A stretch of DNA of 64,000 nt. Source: Valencia hispanica (taxonomy: Eukaryota > Chordata > Actinopteri > Cyprinodontiformes > Valenciidae). Below, in pieces: positions 38,950 through 51,100 of this stretch (positions are counted from its first letter, which is position 1; each line of letters begins with the position of its first letter). The notes below the pieces were generated by a model that saw only the letters and a program-made list of their open reading frames with translations, searched no databases and was not told the origin of the DNA. Location of the stretch: the NCBI GenBank assembly GCA_963556495.2, contig OY747712.1, positions 14,605,235 through 14,669,234 on the forward strand, read 5' to 3'. Both the position numbers and the translations under genes were made by a program.

Positions 38950-39186
38950 ACGTTCATGGTGTTTTATTTTGAAAATCTCGGGCGGAAGTTGTTTTTTTGT
39001 TTTTTACGCGACAAACTGCCAGCATTTAGGGTTGATGGTCAGCCTGTCTGCCTTTCTGTCAGAGGCTGGGTTTCTCTTTTATCTAAGAAGAGGGGAGGGG
39101 AAAAAAGAGCTGTAACAAACATGACGAGACAAAAACAACGATTAAACACGAACAAATGATGATTTAGACACTTTGAACAACCCACC
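38950..39186 (+). promoter_or_regulatory. rab31: RAB31 upstream region and 5'UTR
   Basis: The coding start is in a strong Kozak context (CCCACCATGG at 39181-39190). The 200 bp upstream contain AGAGGGGAGGGGAAA, an Sp/MAZ-like purine box, but no TATA box. Transcription start not determined. Confidence 0.45.
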
Positions 39187-42100
39187 ATGGCTATAAGGGA
39201 GCTCAAAGTTTGCCTTTTAGGGGTAAGTGGCAGATGTTTTTCTCTTCTTAGGAAAAAAAAATTCCTTCAGTGACTGGAAATAACGGAAGACATTTTGACG
39301 TTTAAAAACAACGTAACGGGTTCACCTCTACGTTAACTCAAATTTGATTTACGTTAAAACTCTCCTTTCTTTGTTTACCCACGGAAAGAAAAAACTTGAT
39401 GGCTTGTTGCCTTGGAGAAATAATAATTTAAAAAAAAGTCAAACTCTTAAACCTCGGGTTTGTTTTATCGCACAATTTAAACCAGAAAACATAATTTTCC
39501 CCGTTTTTTGTTGTCTTAATGGCTTTTTGACAGTTTGTCGCCCATGACGTCATCCCCTGACCAGCGGCTACACGTAAGCCGTTAGATTTCCTGCTTCGTC
39601 GGCAAAAAAATAAAAAACTAGTAATAGTAAAACAATCTATGACAGGGGATTTTTGATAGTTAAAGCAAATTGGACGTTATCACTGAAGTAAAGGCGAAAG
39701 AGGAAAGTTTTAGACTTTAGTAAAGTTGAAAAGCGCTGTGTGTACAAAACCACAGGCCACTTCCTTTTAATTCATTTATTAAAAAGAAAAAAAGCTCTTT
39801 AACTTGGTCCTATGTGGGGGGGGGAATAAAGTAATACATTTCAAAATAATATATTAAAACTAACAATATAATAAAAATAAAACTAATAATATATTAAAAT
39901 GTGATTAGGCACATTTTCCAGTTCAATGTCACTAGCCCAGGGCTCTGCAAGCTGTTCCCCCAAAGCCCCATGTGGCTCTTTAGGTCTTCTGCTGTGGCTT
40001 TTTATAACTTTGGCCAAAAAGGCAGCCTATTAAAAACTAGGAACTGTAATAATAATTTATAAAACTGTTAACAGAAGAGGTGGATCTTTAAAAGCAACAA
40101 AAACGGATAGCTTTGATATCATCATGTAAAGAACTAAGCAGGGTTTATAAACATAAAGGGTTTTTCTTTTTTTTTAAAGTCACTTCTGCTCATTTTTAAT
40201 TTTATTTTTCAAGCTGAATTTGCTATTAAATAAAGTATTTTTAAAGTGGAAAACGTAACGCCGTATTTAAGGAAAAACAAGAGCATCAAACCTAAAATTT
40301 AACATGGCGGTTTCAGTGTGATGGTCTGGGGCTGCATCAAGACCTGGATCGTGAAACTGAAGATTAATGTTAGGCTATTAGTTCAAAAGCACTTCAGCAA
40401 CTCCAGTTCTGAATGGCTCAAAAAAACAAAAACAAAAAAACAAAATGAAACTTTTAGAGGGGCCTAGTCAAAGTCCAGATCTAAATATAATTTAGATGCT
40501 GTGGCATGACCTTTAAATGGGCCGTCCATGCTTGCAACCCATCTAATTGGGCTAAACATGACGATTCTGCAAAGAAATAATCCCTTTTCACATCATATAC
40601 TTGGGTAAACAAAAACAAATGACATTGATTTTGCTGAAAACTTAAGGTTGGTGTTTACCGATCGGCCGAGAGTCTGACCATCCAGTTGCACAATCAGTGC
40701 GGTTCAAAGTGACCCTAGGTTGTGTGCTGTGGCTGACACGTGACCCTCTCTGCTTCCAGGACACAGGAGTGGGTAAATCCAGCATTGTTTGCAGATTTGT
40801 TCAAGATCATTTCGATCACAACATAAGCCCCACCATAGGGTGAGTATTGGAATCGCATGAGGCTCTGTCGTTGCCGCAAACAAGTCTATCAGTCCTGTTT
40901 TGTGGGGAGGTTGAGCAGATCAAAGCTCAAATAGAGGCTTTAAGTCTCTTTTAAGGTTGAGCTAATGGACTATTATCATGGTTGTGAATTCCCCACATCC
41001 TTCCTCAGGAGGAGGGGTTGCTGCAAAGCCAATAACTCAATACAATCAACCGGGCTTCCTTTTATTACTTTTTACCATTTGGCATCAAAGAGGACTTGAA
41101 ATCTGTCCATGTAATTGGGTTGTATTGAATGATTTCAGTATATATTTCTATATACAGTAACTATATATGAATTGGAGGACATTTTCCTGAGGATAAAAGT
41201 TGATTTGAAATTCATTCTTGTAAGGTGAGCAGTTCTGCAGACTGACTGCTTGGTTAACGTTTGCATATGGGGCTGAACATTTGGCCTCCTGCGGGATTAT
41301 CTGCAGGTTTTATAGTGGTCCCATGTTAATACCCAAATGGGTTTTAATGCAGGACATCGCTGGCTAAAAAGGGAGACCCATAATAGTGTGTTGCAGATAT
41401 TTGAACGGATCTTCTTAATACCCATTTTGTACCATGTTCAGACCCGTTTCGCATGCACACATGATGGCTAGGTGTCATCACTAGAAAAACTACAACTACT
41501 AGGGATGTGTACTGGCAAGAATCTGGTGATACGACATGTGATACTATGACTTAGACTATATATTGTGATTTTTAAACCTTAATTTAACTGTAGAAAAACT
41601 GTGACAGCATTCTAAACACTGCGACCTTTTTCATACTTTAACACATCCAGTTTTATTACTAGATCTAGTTGATCCACTGGAACGAAGAAGGTGAAAAACA
41701 GCCACAAACTACCAGTCATGCTGTTAAATTTACTACAAAAATTACTGTCATCATTAATGGTTCCATTCAAATTCTAAAAAATTAAATAAAAATCGATACA
41801 TTGCTTTGAATTTTGATACAATATCGGAACATATCGGCGTATCGATATTTTCTTACATCCCTAAGAACTACACTTGTTTATTTCTGCAGTACCACTAGAA
41901 AGTATTCACACCCCTTTAGTTGTTCCATGTTTTGTTTTGTTACAGACTTATTCTAAAACCATTCTGAGAAAAGGTTTCTTTAAAAAAATAGACACAAAAA
42001 TAGCCTGTAATGATAAAGGGAAAATGTTTTTAGACTTTTTTTTTTGTGAGTAAAAAAACATAGTAAATATTTAAACATGTTCACAAGGATTCACTCCCCT

Positions 42101-45100
42101 TTACTGTGACATTCAGAACTGAGCGAAGATGCATCATATTAACGGTGATCATCATTGAGAAGCTTATGCAACTCTATTTGAGTTGATTGAACATGAGCTG
42201 GAGTGGGACCCATCACTTTGAGGACAGATCAGAGAAGAAACTAAGCAATGAGACCTCCAAGTCATGATTTTGTCAAACACTTATTCATTCTTCTGCTGAC
42301 TTGAACGGATATATATTTTTTTAAAGAATGACTGCAGAATCATTGTTGAGAAGAAGTGCCACCTTATTGTCTGCAGGGCATCTTTCCTGACCAAGACTGT
42401 ACCATGTGGAAATGAACTACATAAATTTCTGATCTGGGACACAGCTGGACAAGAACGGGTGAGTAACTATTCAGTAACTCTTTTAGTTTAGATGCTGGAC
42501 TCCATGAATCATGCTTTTGAGGTTGTTTTCCATTAAATCTCTGGACCATAGAGCCACTCATCACAGTTGTTATTTTTAGGGTGATTGATCGTGTTCAAAG
42601 GTTAGGAGACGTTTTGTCTTGTTACAATATCTGTTCACCTCAGGATTAATTTGAAAGAGCTTCTCCTGATTAAAGATCACGTTTAGAGCTACTTAAAAAA
42701 ATCCCAAAAGGCAAAATGTAATTTTCTTCTCACTTATTTTAAACTGAAAATAACCGGGAGAAGAAAATAAACAACTATTTTTATGAGTCTGTTCTGAGGT
42801 AGCAGTCCGTGTACAGCACGATTTGTGTACTTGTAAATCTTCCTTAAAATTTAAAATCATTTTAATAAAATTTTTTGTTTCAACTAAACGATGGCCAAAG
42901 AAATGACCCAAAACTGCAAACTGTCTTTTGAAAATAGGACAAAATTGTTTTTGTTTCGATTTATTTGATGACAAATACATGCAAGATAAAAAGCCATTTG
43001 CTCATTCAGCCGGTGGGACACCGTTTAAACACTAGGTGGCGCTTGTTGGGAAACAACTGGTGCTTTAGGTTTCTGCCAGTCACAGAAACCACAAACTGCA
43101 AATTGTGGATTGAAAATGAGGAGAGTGGTCTTTAAACTTGTGCATATCATACCCAGCCATTTTTGCATTTGTTTGGTGTGGAGTTCTGTGGACATTAATT
43201 CAGCCCTAATTTCTTTTACCAAAACCTAATAAAAACCAGTGGATCTTTTTCTGAATGAGAAAATACATCATTCACCACCTGTGAATGATGTATTTTATGC
43301 TGACTGCATGCCCCTTTGAGAAATGTCTGTATAGGGATGGTTCTGGTCAAACACATGTACTCTTACACTCCTATGGTCTACATAAGCCATATAAATGGGA
43401 CATTGAATTTCCAAGAATTGTAGAAGCATATCCTAACAACCCCTTTTAACTCAATCACTTTATATCCAGGTTTCATACAAACCTAGATCTTAAGTGAGTG
43501 AAATCTCCCAGCTCTAACAAACAAAACTAAATGTTCATTTTTCTTCAAGCATCATGAAGTTGATGGATATCTCTTATGAAAAAAGCTCTAAATTTTAAGG
43601 GTCTTTGCTGGATTTCAGAGATGCTTTTGGAGGTTTCTAGACCTACGTGCCTTTTGGAAATCCGTTCATTACGGAATTTCTGAAAGTATAATTTGAAGTC
43701 CAGTCCATTTCTATTATTCTGTAGTCATAGAAATTGGCTTATCCGCTGTCACAACCTTGTAGATCCCGGGTTTGGATCCCGGACGAGCCCCCAATTTGTC
43801 ATGACCCGGCTCATTGGCCTTGACATAAAAAAAACTCCACTGAGACATAAATTTAAAGAGAGAAAAAATCCACAATATATTTGCTAAAGTAAATTAACAT
43901 TATGAGATATGTCTTTAGTTGTCTCAGAATGCCAGCAGGAACCAGTTTGAGTGGGAGAGAGGTTTGTGGCAAGTTTCAGTCAGCTTTAAGATTCTGGGAG
44001 GACTGGCCAGGGGTTCCTAGTCAGACTGATTGCCACAGCCGATCATGACCTGCAAAGATAAACAACAAGCACAAAGCCTGCCAAAAAGAGGCTGTCACAC
44101 CTATGTTTGTCTGCCACAATTACTGTTATACACTTTCTTTTATTAACGCCAACTAAACTATATGAAACATTTGCTGTCCTTGAAATGTGGGTGCTTTTGT
44201 TTCTTGTGATAGTGAAGAGAGATAATACAAGCGAGCGAGTGAGTGACATTGCTGTGATTTGTTTGATTGAAGGAGGGGTGGTAGTGCATATGTAGGGGTG
44301 GGTGGGGTTTTTCAAGGCTCGCCAAACTTGCTTACTGCAGGGAAAAAACTAGTTCACATATTTCCTGGATGTGTGTGAACACAATATCTGGAGACCTCTC
44401 GTCCCTGGGGTTGTTGCATTACACAGGACTGTCTGAATCTAAAACACAGAACAGCAGACATTGTTGTTTTATATAATTGTTGTCATAAAAAAGACAAACC
44501 TGTTGAATTGTTTGGGTGATTTATTTTTTTTTGCTGTAGAGAAGGACACTGAGGAGATCCCTTTTCGTTTGTCTTACCAGACGGAAAATATGATTCAGAT
44601 TTATGCTGACGGCAGCAGGGACGGTTTTACCGATGTTGCACATTTCATCACATGTACACAGAACATTTAAACCCTCATTCAAATGCAAACATCAACCGTT
44701 CTTCATCTGTACAGCCAAAGACAATACCCTCTACATCTATCTGCAGCATGGATTCAAAGGCCAACCAGGACCCAACTTAAAAATGGTGTCAGTACCTGAC
44801 AAACCAGTGCTGACTGCTCAATTCTTGTTAGATTCAAATAATGTAGTGGGGGCAGCTTCACTCAGCTCATTGGTATTCCTCCTGGATGCCTCCCCTTGGA
44901 GGTTATCCAGGCTTTTCCGTCTTGGAGCAGACTCAGAAGGGGCGGTGTCTCCCTCCTGGCCTGGAAATGCCTTATGATCTCCTGGGAGGAGCTGGAGAAT
45001 GTCGCTGTGAAGAGGAACGTTTAATGTTATGATTCAGATTTAAACTGGTATTCCTTTAGATGGACGTCAACATTTTTGACAAAATCATTCTCATTTTTAG

Positions 45101-48100
45101 GTCATTTCAACTGTGAAAAATCTCAATTTGTTTGCTGATTCTAACCACCAAAAACCTGTTGTTGTTTTCCAGTTTCACTCATTAGCTCCTATGTACTACA
45201 GGGGATCAGCTGCTGCTGTCATTGTTTACGACATAACTAAACTGGTGAGTGCAACAAACTGATCTCCAAACCTAAGTAAAAAAATAAATATCTGTTTTTA
45301 ATTAATGTAAATGGGGGGGAAAAAACTGGTTCTGATAATTGGTCCCTGATGTAAAACTTTTCCATCAGTCTGGGAGGCTATGCTTCCATGACCTACAAAT
45401 GTTATACTTTCCTTGTCGGCCCTTGGAAACTTGTCTGAAAACACCAACACTCTGTGTGACACGGGGTAATAAATGTTGGGCGCATTCCAAAGCTGACCAC
45501 AGTGTGTTCCTGCTTACCAGGACTCTTTCCAGACACTGAAGAAGTGGGTGAAGGAGCTGAAGGAGCACGGCCCGGAAGACATCGTTGTAGCCATAGCAGG
45601 AAATAAGAATGATTTAGGAGACATCAGGTGAGATCATTTCTTCTCTGAGGTTCCAACCAAAGACTGCCGACCTTGTGCCATGAAATGGGATTTACTGATT
45701 TCTCTGTTTTTGTTATTTCTGTACCAAACAAAGATAACCTGAGCACAAAGTACAATACACCGTTTTCAATTACGTTTTCATTCATTAAAGTAAAATAAAG
45801 CAATTCAGACCGACCTTGCCCTAATTGAAAAAAATAATTGCTCCCTAATCCTAATAGTGGGTTAAACTATCCTTGGTGGCAACAGCTGTCATCAATCCTT
45901 TGCGATAACTTAGTGTTTTACATCGCTGCTCTTAAGCCAGATTCGAGCCTTTCCAAGCATGAAGGACCTGCTTAAGGTCATACAGTGGCTTGCAAAAGTA
46001 TTCGGCCCCCTTGAACTTTTCCACATTTTGTCACATTACAGCCACAAACATCAATCAATTTTATTGGAATTCCACGTGAAAGACCAAAACAAAGTGGTGT
46101 ACACGTGAGAAGTGGAACGAAAATCATACATGATTCCAAACATTTTTTACAAATAAATAACTGAAAAGTGGGGTGTGCGTAATTACTCAGCCCCCTTTGG
46201 TCTGAGTGCAGTCAGTTGCCCATAGACATTGTCTGATGAGTGCTAATGACTAAATAGAGGCACCTGTGTGTAATCTAATGTCAGTACAAATACAGCTGCC
46301 CTGTGACGGCCTCAGAGGTTGTCTAAGAGAATGTTGGGAGCAACAACACCATGAAGTCCAAAGAACACACCAGACAGGTCAGGGATAAAGTTATTGAGAA
46401 ATTTAAAGCAGGCTTAGGCTACAAAAACATTTCCCAAGCCTTGAACATCCCACGGAGCGCTGTTCAAGCGATCATTCAGAAATGGAAGGAGTATGGCACA
46501 ACTGTAAACCTACCAAGACAAGGCCGTCCACCTAAACTCACAGACCGAACAAGGAGAGAGCTGATCAGAAATGCAGCCAAGAGGCCCATGGTGACTCTGG
46601 ACGAGCTGCAGAGATCTACAGCTCAGGTGGGGGAATCTGTCCATAGGACAACTATTAGTGGTGCACTGCACAAAGTTGGCCTTTATGGAAGAGTGGCAAG
46701 AAGAAAGCCTTTGTTAAAAGAAAACCATAATAAGTCCTGTTTGCAGTTTGCCACAAGCCATGTGGGGGACACAGCAAACATGTGGAAGAAGGTGCTCTGG
46801 TCAGATGAGACCAAAATTAAACTTTTTGGCCAAAATGCAAAACGCTATGTGTGGCGGAAAACTAACACTGCACATCACTCTGAACACACCATCCCCACTG
46901 TGAAAAATGGTGGTGGCAGCATCATGCTCTGGGGGTGCTTCTCTTCAGCAGGGACAGGGAAGCTGGATCAGAGTTGATGGGAAGATGGATGGAGCCAAAT
47001 ACAGGGCAATCTTGGAAGAAAACCTCTTGGAGTCTGCAAAAGACTTGAGACTGGGGCGGAGGTTCACCTTCCAGCAGGACAACGACCCTAAACATAAAGC
47101 CAGGGCAACAATGGAATGGTTTAAAACAAAACATATCCATGTGTTAGAATGGCCCAGTCAAAGTCCAGATCTAAATCCAATGGAGAATCTGTGGCAAGAT
47201 CTGAAAGCTGCTGTTCACAAACACTGTCCATCTAATCTGACTGAGCTGGAGCTGTTTTGCAAAGAAGAATGGGCAAGAATTTCAGTCTCTAGATGTGCAA
47301 AGCTGGTAGAGACATACCCTAAAAGACTGGCAGCTGTAATTGCAGCAAAAGGTGGTTCTACAAAGTATTGACTCAGGGGGCTGAATAATTATGCACACCC
47401 CACTTTTCACTTATTTATTTGTAAAAAATGTTTGGAATCATGTATGATTTTCGTTCCACTTCTCACGTGTACACCACTTTGTTTTGGTCTTTCACCTGGA
47501 ATTCCAATAAAATTGATTCATGTTTGTGGCTGTAATGTGACAAAATGTGGAAAAGTTCAAGGGGGCCGAATACTTTTGCAAGCCACTGTATCACTTTATC
47601 TCAGTTGGATTTGAGTCCAGACTTTGGCTAGGCCACTACAAATCTTCATTTCATGCCTTTTTCCATTTCTTATTTTGCCATTTAGATGTGGATTTCTTCA
47701 ATGGCATTACCCAGTAAACTTTGGCCTAAGTTCACCAACTAATGGGCCACAGTTCTCCATTTTAGTTTTAGTAGAGCAGAATTTCAGGCTCCATCTATTA
47801 CATCAATGTAGTAACCAGATGTTCCAAAATAGCCCACTTTTGTCTCGTGAGTCCTCAGAACATTTCCACCAAAACTCTTGAGGATCAGCAAGATGTTGTT
47901 TAGCAAACATGAGACAGGCCTTTGTGTTGTTTTTTGGGCTGCAATGGTTTCAGGTCTTTAAACTCTCCCATAGAAGCACTTTTTGGCCGATCTCTTCCTG
48001 ATTGTTGAATTATAAACACCGATCTTACTGAGTGAGGCCGACGGTTCTTTAGATGCTGTTCTGGATTCTTTTGTGACCTCCTGGATGAGTCGTCAGTGAC

Positions 48101-51100
48101 TCTTGGAGTAATTTTGTTAGGCTCCTTGGACGGTTAAACACTAAAGTGTTTTCAAATTTTTTGGGTTCTCACTGTGGTTCAATGGAGTCCCAGACCCAAT
48201 TATTCTGTAAGCCTGTAGGTTTTTGGACCCACAGGCTTTTTGTAACTCATTACGACATTTCTGAAAGATTCATTTGAATTATATGTGAACGTAAAAAAGC
48301 AGAAACAAAAAGGTTTTTTTTGTGACTGAACTAAAGATGTAGGGTCGAAGAGAGACTCAGGCAACACTGGAAAGTGTACTACAACACTATTGAGACCGAC
48401 ATGTTTCGGCGTATAGCCTTCATTAGGGTAATTAAAAATCACATACAAACACAGGTTAAATGGATTACAGCACACAAAGGCAACACAATACAAATCAGCA
48501 AATCAACTGTCGACACAAAAATGAGTTGACCAATCCAAGTGGGGGGGAGGAGGTGTCTTAAAGCTGATTGGATCATAAATGTTAAAAATGGAGGAAAAAA
48601 ACATAAGGAAAGGACGTGAATCTTATGTATAAAGACCCCGATAATATAAATACACTGATAATACAAAAGCATTTACAGTTCGACAGAATCCCGGAAAGAT
48701 TAGTTATATACAAAAAGAAACTCAACATTTGATGCCAGGCAAGTGATATAGATGGCAATCAAGTGGCACAACAAAATACCCGCAAACCACTACATATTGT
48801 TAATAAAATACAAAATATGTAGTTGTGTTAAAAAAGGCTAATGATAATTATTATGGGAAAAAAAATATGAAAAATATATATAAAACAATATTGATTAAAA
48901 TTCACAAATTAAGAGTATTTTCCAGGATTCTGCCAGAGGTCATCTATAAAACACACACAAGTTAGAAGAACTAAAGATGTGGAAACCTATGGCCACCAGT
49001 CCATTTCCGTTTTTCTTATTCTTGCGTTGTAGAAATGGACTTATCTGCTGTCCCGATCTGGGAGGTCCTGTGTTCAGATCCCGGACACCCCCCTATTTGT
49101 CATGACCCAGCTCAGTGGCCGAGACTTTTGAGACTGAACGATTTACAAGACTTTGTTTCTCATCTGTTCCTGAATTTCTTTCGCTTGGGGCATTTTGTGT
49201 TGCTCTATGAGATCTTTTAGTCTACTTCTTAGAAACGTTTTGTCTAAGTGATTTTAGGTTAGCTTGGATGGCTAAATGAAATCATCATTGGAAAACATGT
49301 AAGTGCTATGAAAATGTAAAAACAGAAGTAACCTTCACGTCCGAGTCTTACAGGTTTGAGAAATTAGCTTTGCTTTTAAGACATTTTTTACCACTGGAAA
49401 AAGAAACGAGTGTCCTAGTTGCTGTAACTTAACTTACTCCACGTATTTGTTTTCAGTATTTGTCCAGATTTTTCAGTTAGAAATGGTAGCAAAGAAAGTC
49501 ATTTGCTCAAACTGTACTTTTTCCCATCTGAACCTTTTCCCACTCTCGCGCTGTTCTTCTGTTTCACAGGGAAGTTCCTATGAAGGAGGCAAAGGAGTTT
49601 GCTGAATCAATTGCAGCCATTTTTATTGAGACCAGCGCCAGAAATGCGGTCAATGTCGAGGAGCTCTTTCAGAAAATCAGTAGGTTTTCATGTCTTTTTG
49701 TTCCATCTGTAGATTCTGTCCAAAGCTCCTTTCTGACGTAAACTACTTTACTTTCAAGTTCTTCCATGCAACATTTCATGAGATTTGTTGACAAACTGGC
49801 AATTAAATATTCAGAAATATGTATCTGCACACAGAATCACAGAGGAATTAATAAGTCATTTTTTGTTCTTTTTAGAAGGATCTTTTTATGTCTAAATGCA
49901 TTGGGTTAGGGAGCACTTTTGTCCTTTTTATTTGTAAATCCAGTGATTTCTAACCAACCAGAACACAGCTCATTAATTAAAACCTGGTGTGAAAATCTTC
50001 ATAAACAAAGTTTCATGTGTTATTTAACGAACCTGGGGTATACCGGCAAGTCCCTATAAACAAACAATCTGACATTGATGAAACCACCGGCTGGAAACAA
50101 TTTCCATTTACATTCCACTCCCCAGTTTATTCATAGTTTTGGTTGCCTCGCCCACTTAATTTGCAACACGGATGAATAAAAGCCACATTTCCTTCAGAAT
50201 AAAGGAACGGCATCACAACAGAGGATTAATTTTTACAAAGTCAGAACTGTCATTTTATGGCTATATTTGCCAAATTAAGGTATTCAACAATCATATTTTT
50301 GAAGTGCTGGATAAGGTCTCAAACCTTTGCTTCTAATGTTGGGAAGATTTATTATCATTATTATCACTATTTAGGTAAGATTTGATCAAAATGAGCATAA
50401 AGTATTATTACAGCCGTAATGCAATTCATTACGAGTGAAGCCAGAGGCAAAAATCTATCAACATCAATATAATCTGTTATTATCTATTATAAGTAGTATT
50501 AGTTGTTGTTGTGGCATATTATTTATTACCAACTGCTCATTATTACATGATTCCACAGACAAATCTGTGTGCAGACTCTTGGTTACAATGTTGGTAGTTC
50601 AGGAAATCTGAAAATTTAGTCACAGGTTTAATAGAAAAACCTGACAAACATCCAGATAAGTTACCTATTTTTATGACCACTACTACTGCTGCTGTTGTTA
50701 GTAATAACTAAATTGAAGCATTTTGCGTTGTCTGTAATTATTTGTTTAATACTCCTCCTCTGTGCTGCCAGTTTAGAATGCTGTTCGTTCAAAATGTAGA
50801 TTTCCCCCCCCCCCCCCCCCTGTAGCTTGCAAATCCACCTCCCCTTCCAACTGCAACCAACCAATCAAAATGCTGGGGAGGAATAATACGCAGTGCAGTC
50901 CACGCAAGCGGCACCGACCCCTCAGGCACTGCACACGTATTAAAGCAATAGAAAACTTGCTCACGGTGCAACTGACAGATAGTTTTTTTTATCAGGTGCC
51001 TGTTCCTGCCGTTGCCCACTCATCCTTCTTTCTAATGCTGCCCTGGGCAATTGCCCTTTTGACCCATATCCGCAACCATCAGGACGAGTAGCGGCAGATC

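Noticed and set aside
43776..43793. tRNA-Pro gene
   Set aside because: Only the 3' 18 bases including CCA are present; no cloverleaf upstream, and genomic tRNA genes lack the CCA. It is a primer-site complement.
44603..44977. 124-codon frame in a RAB31 intron
   Set aside because: Upstream and downstream parts lie in repeat relics; no domain seen.
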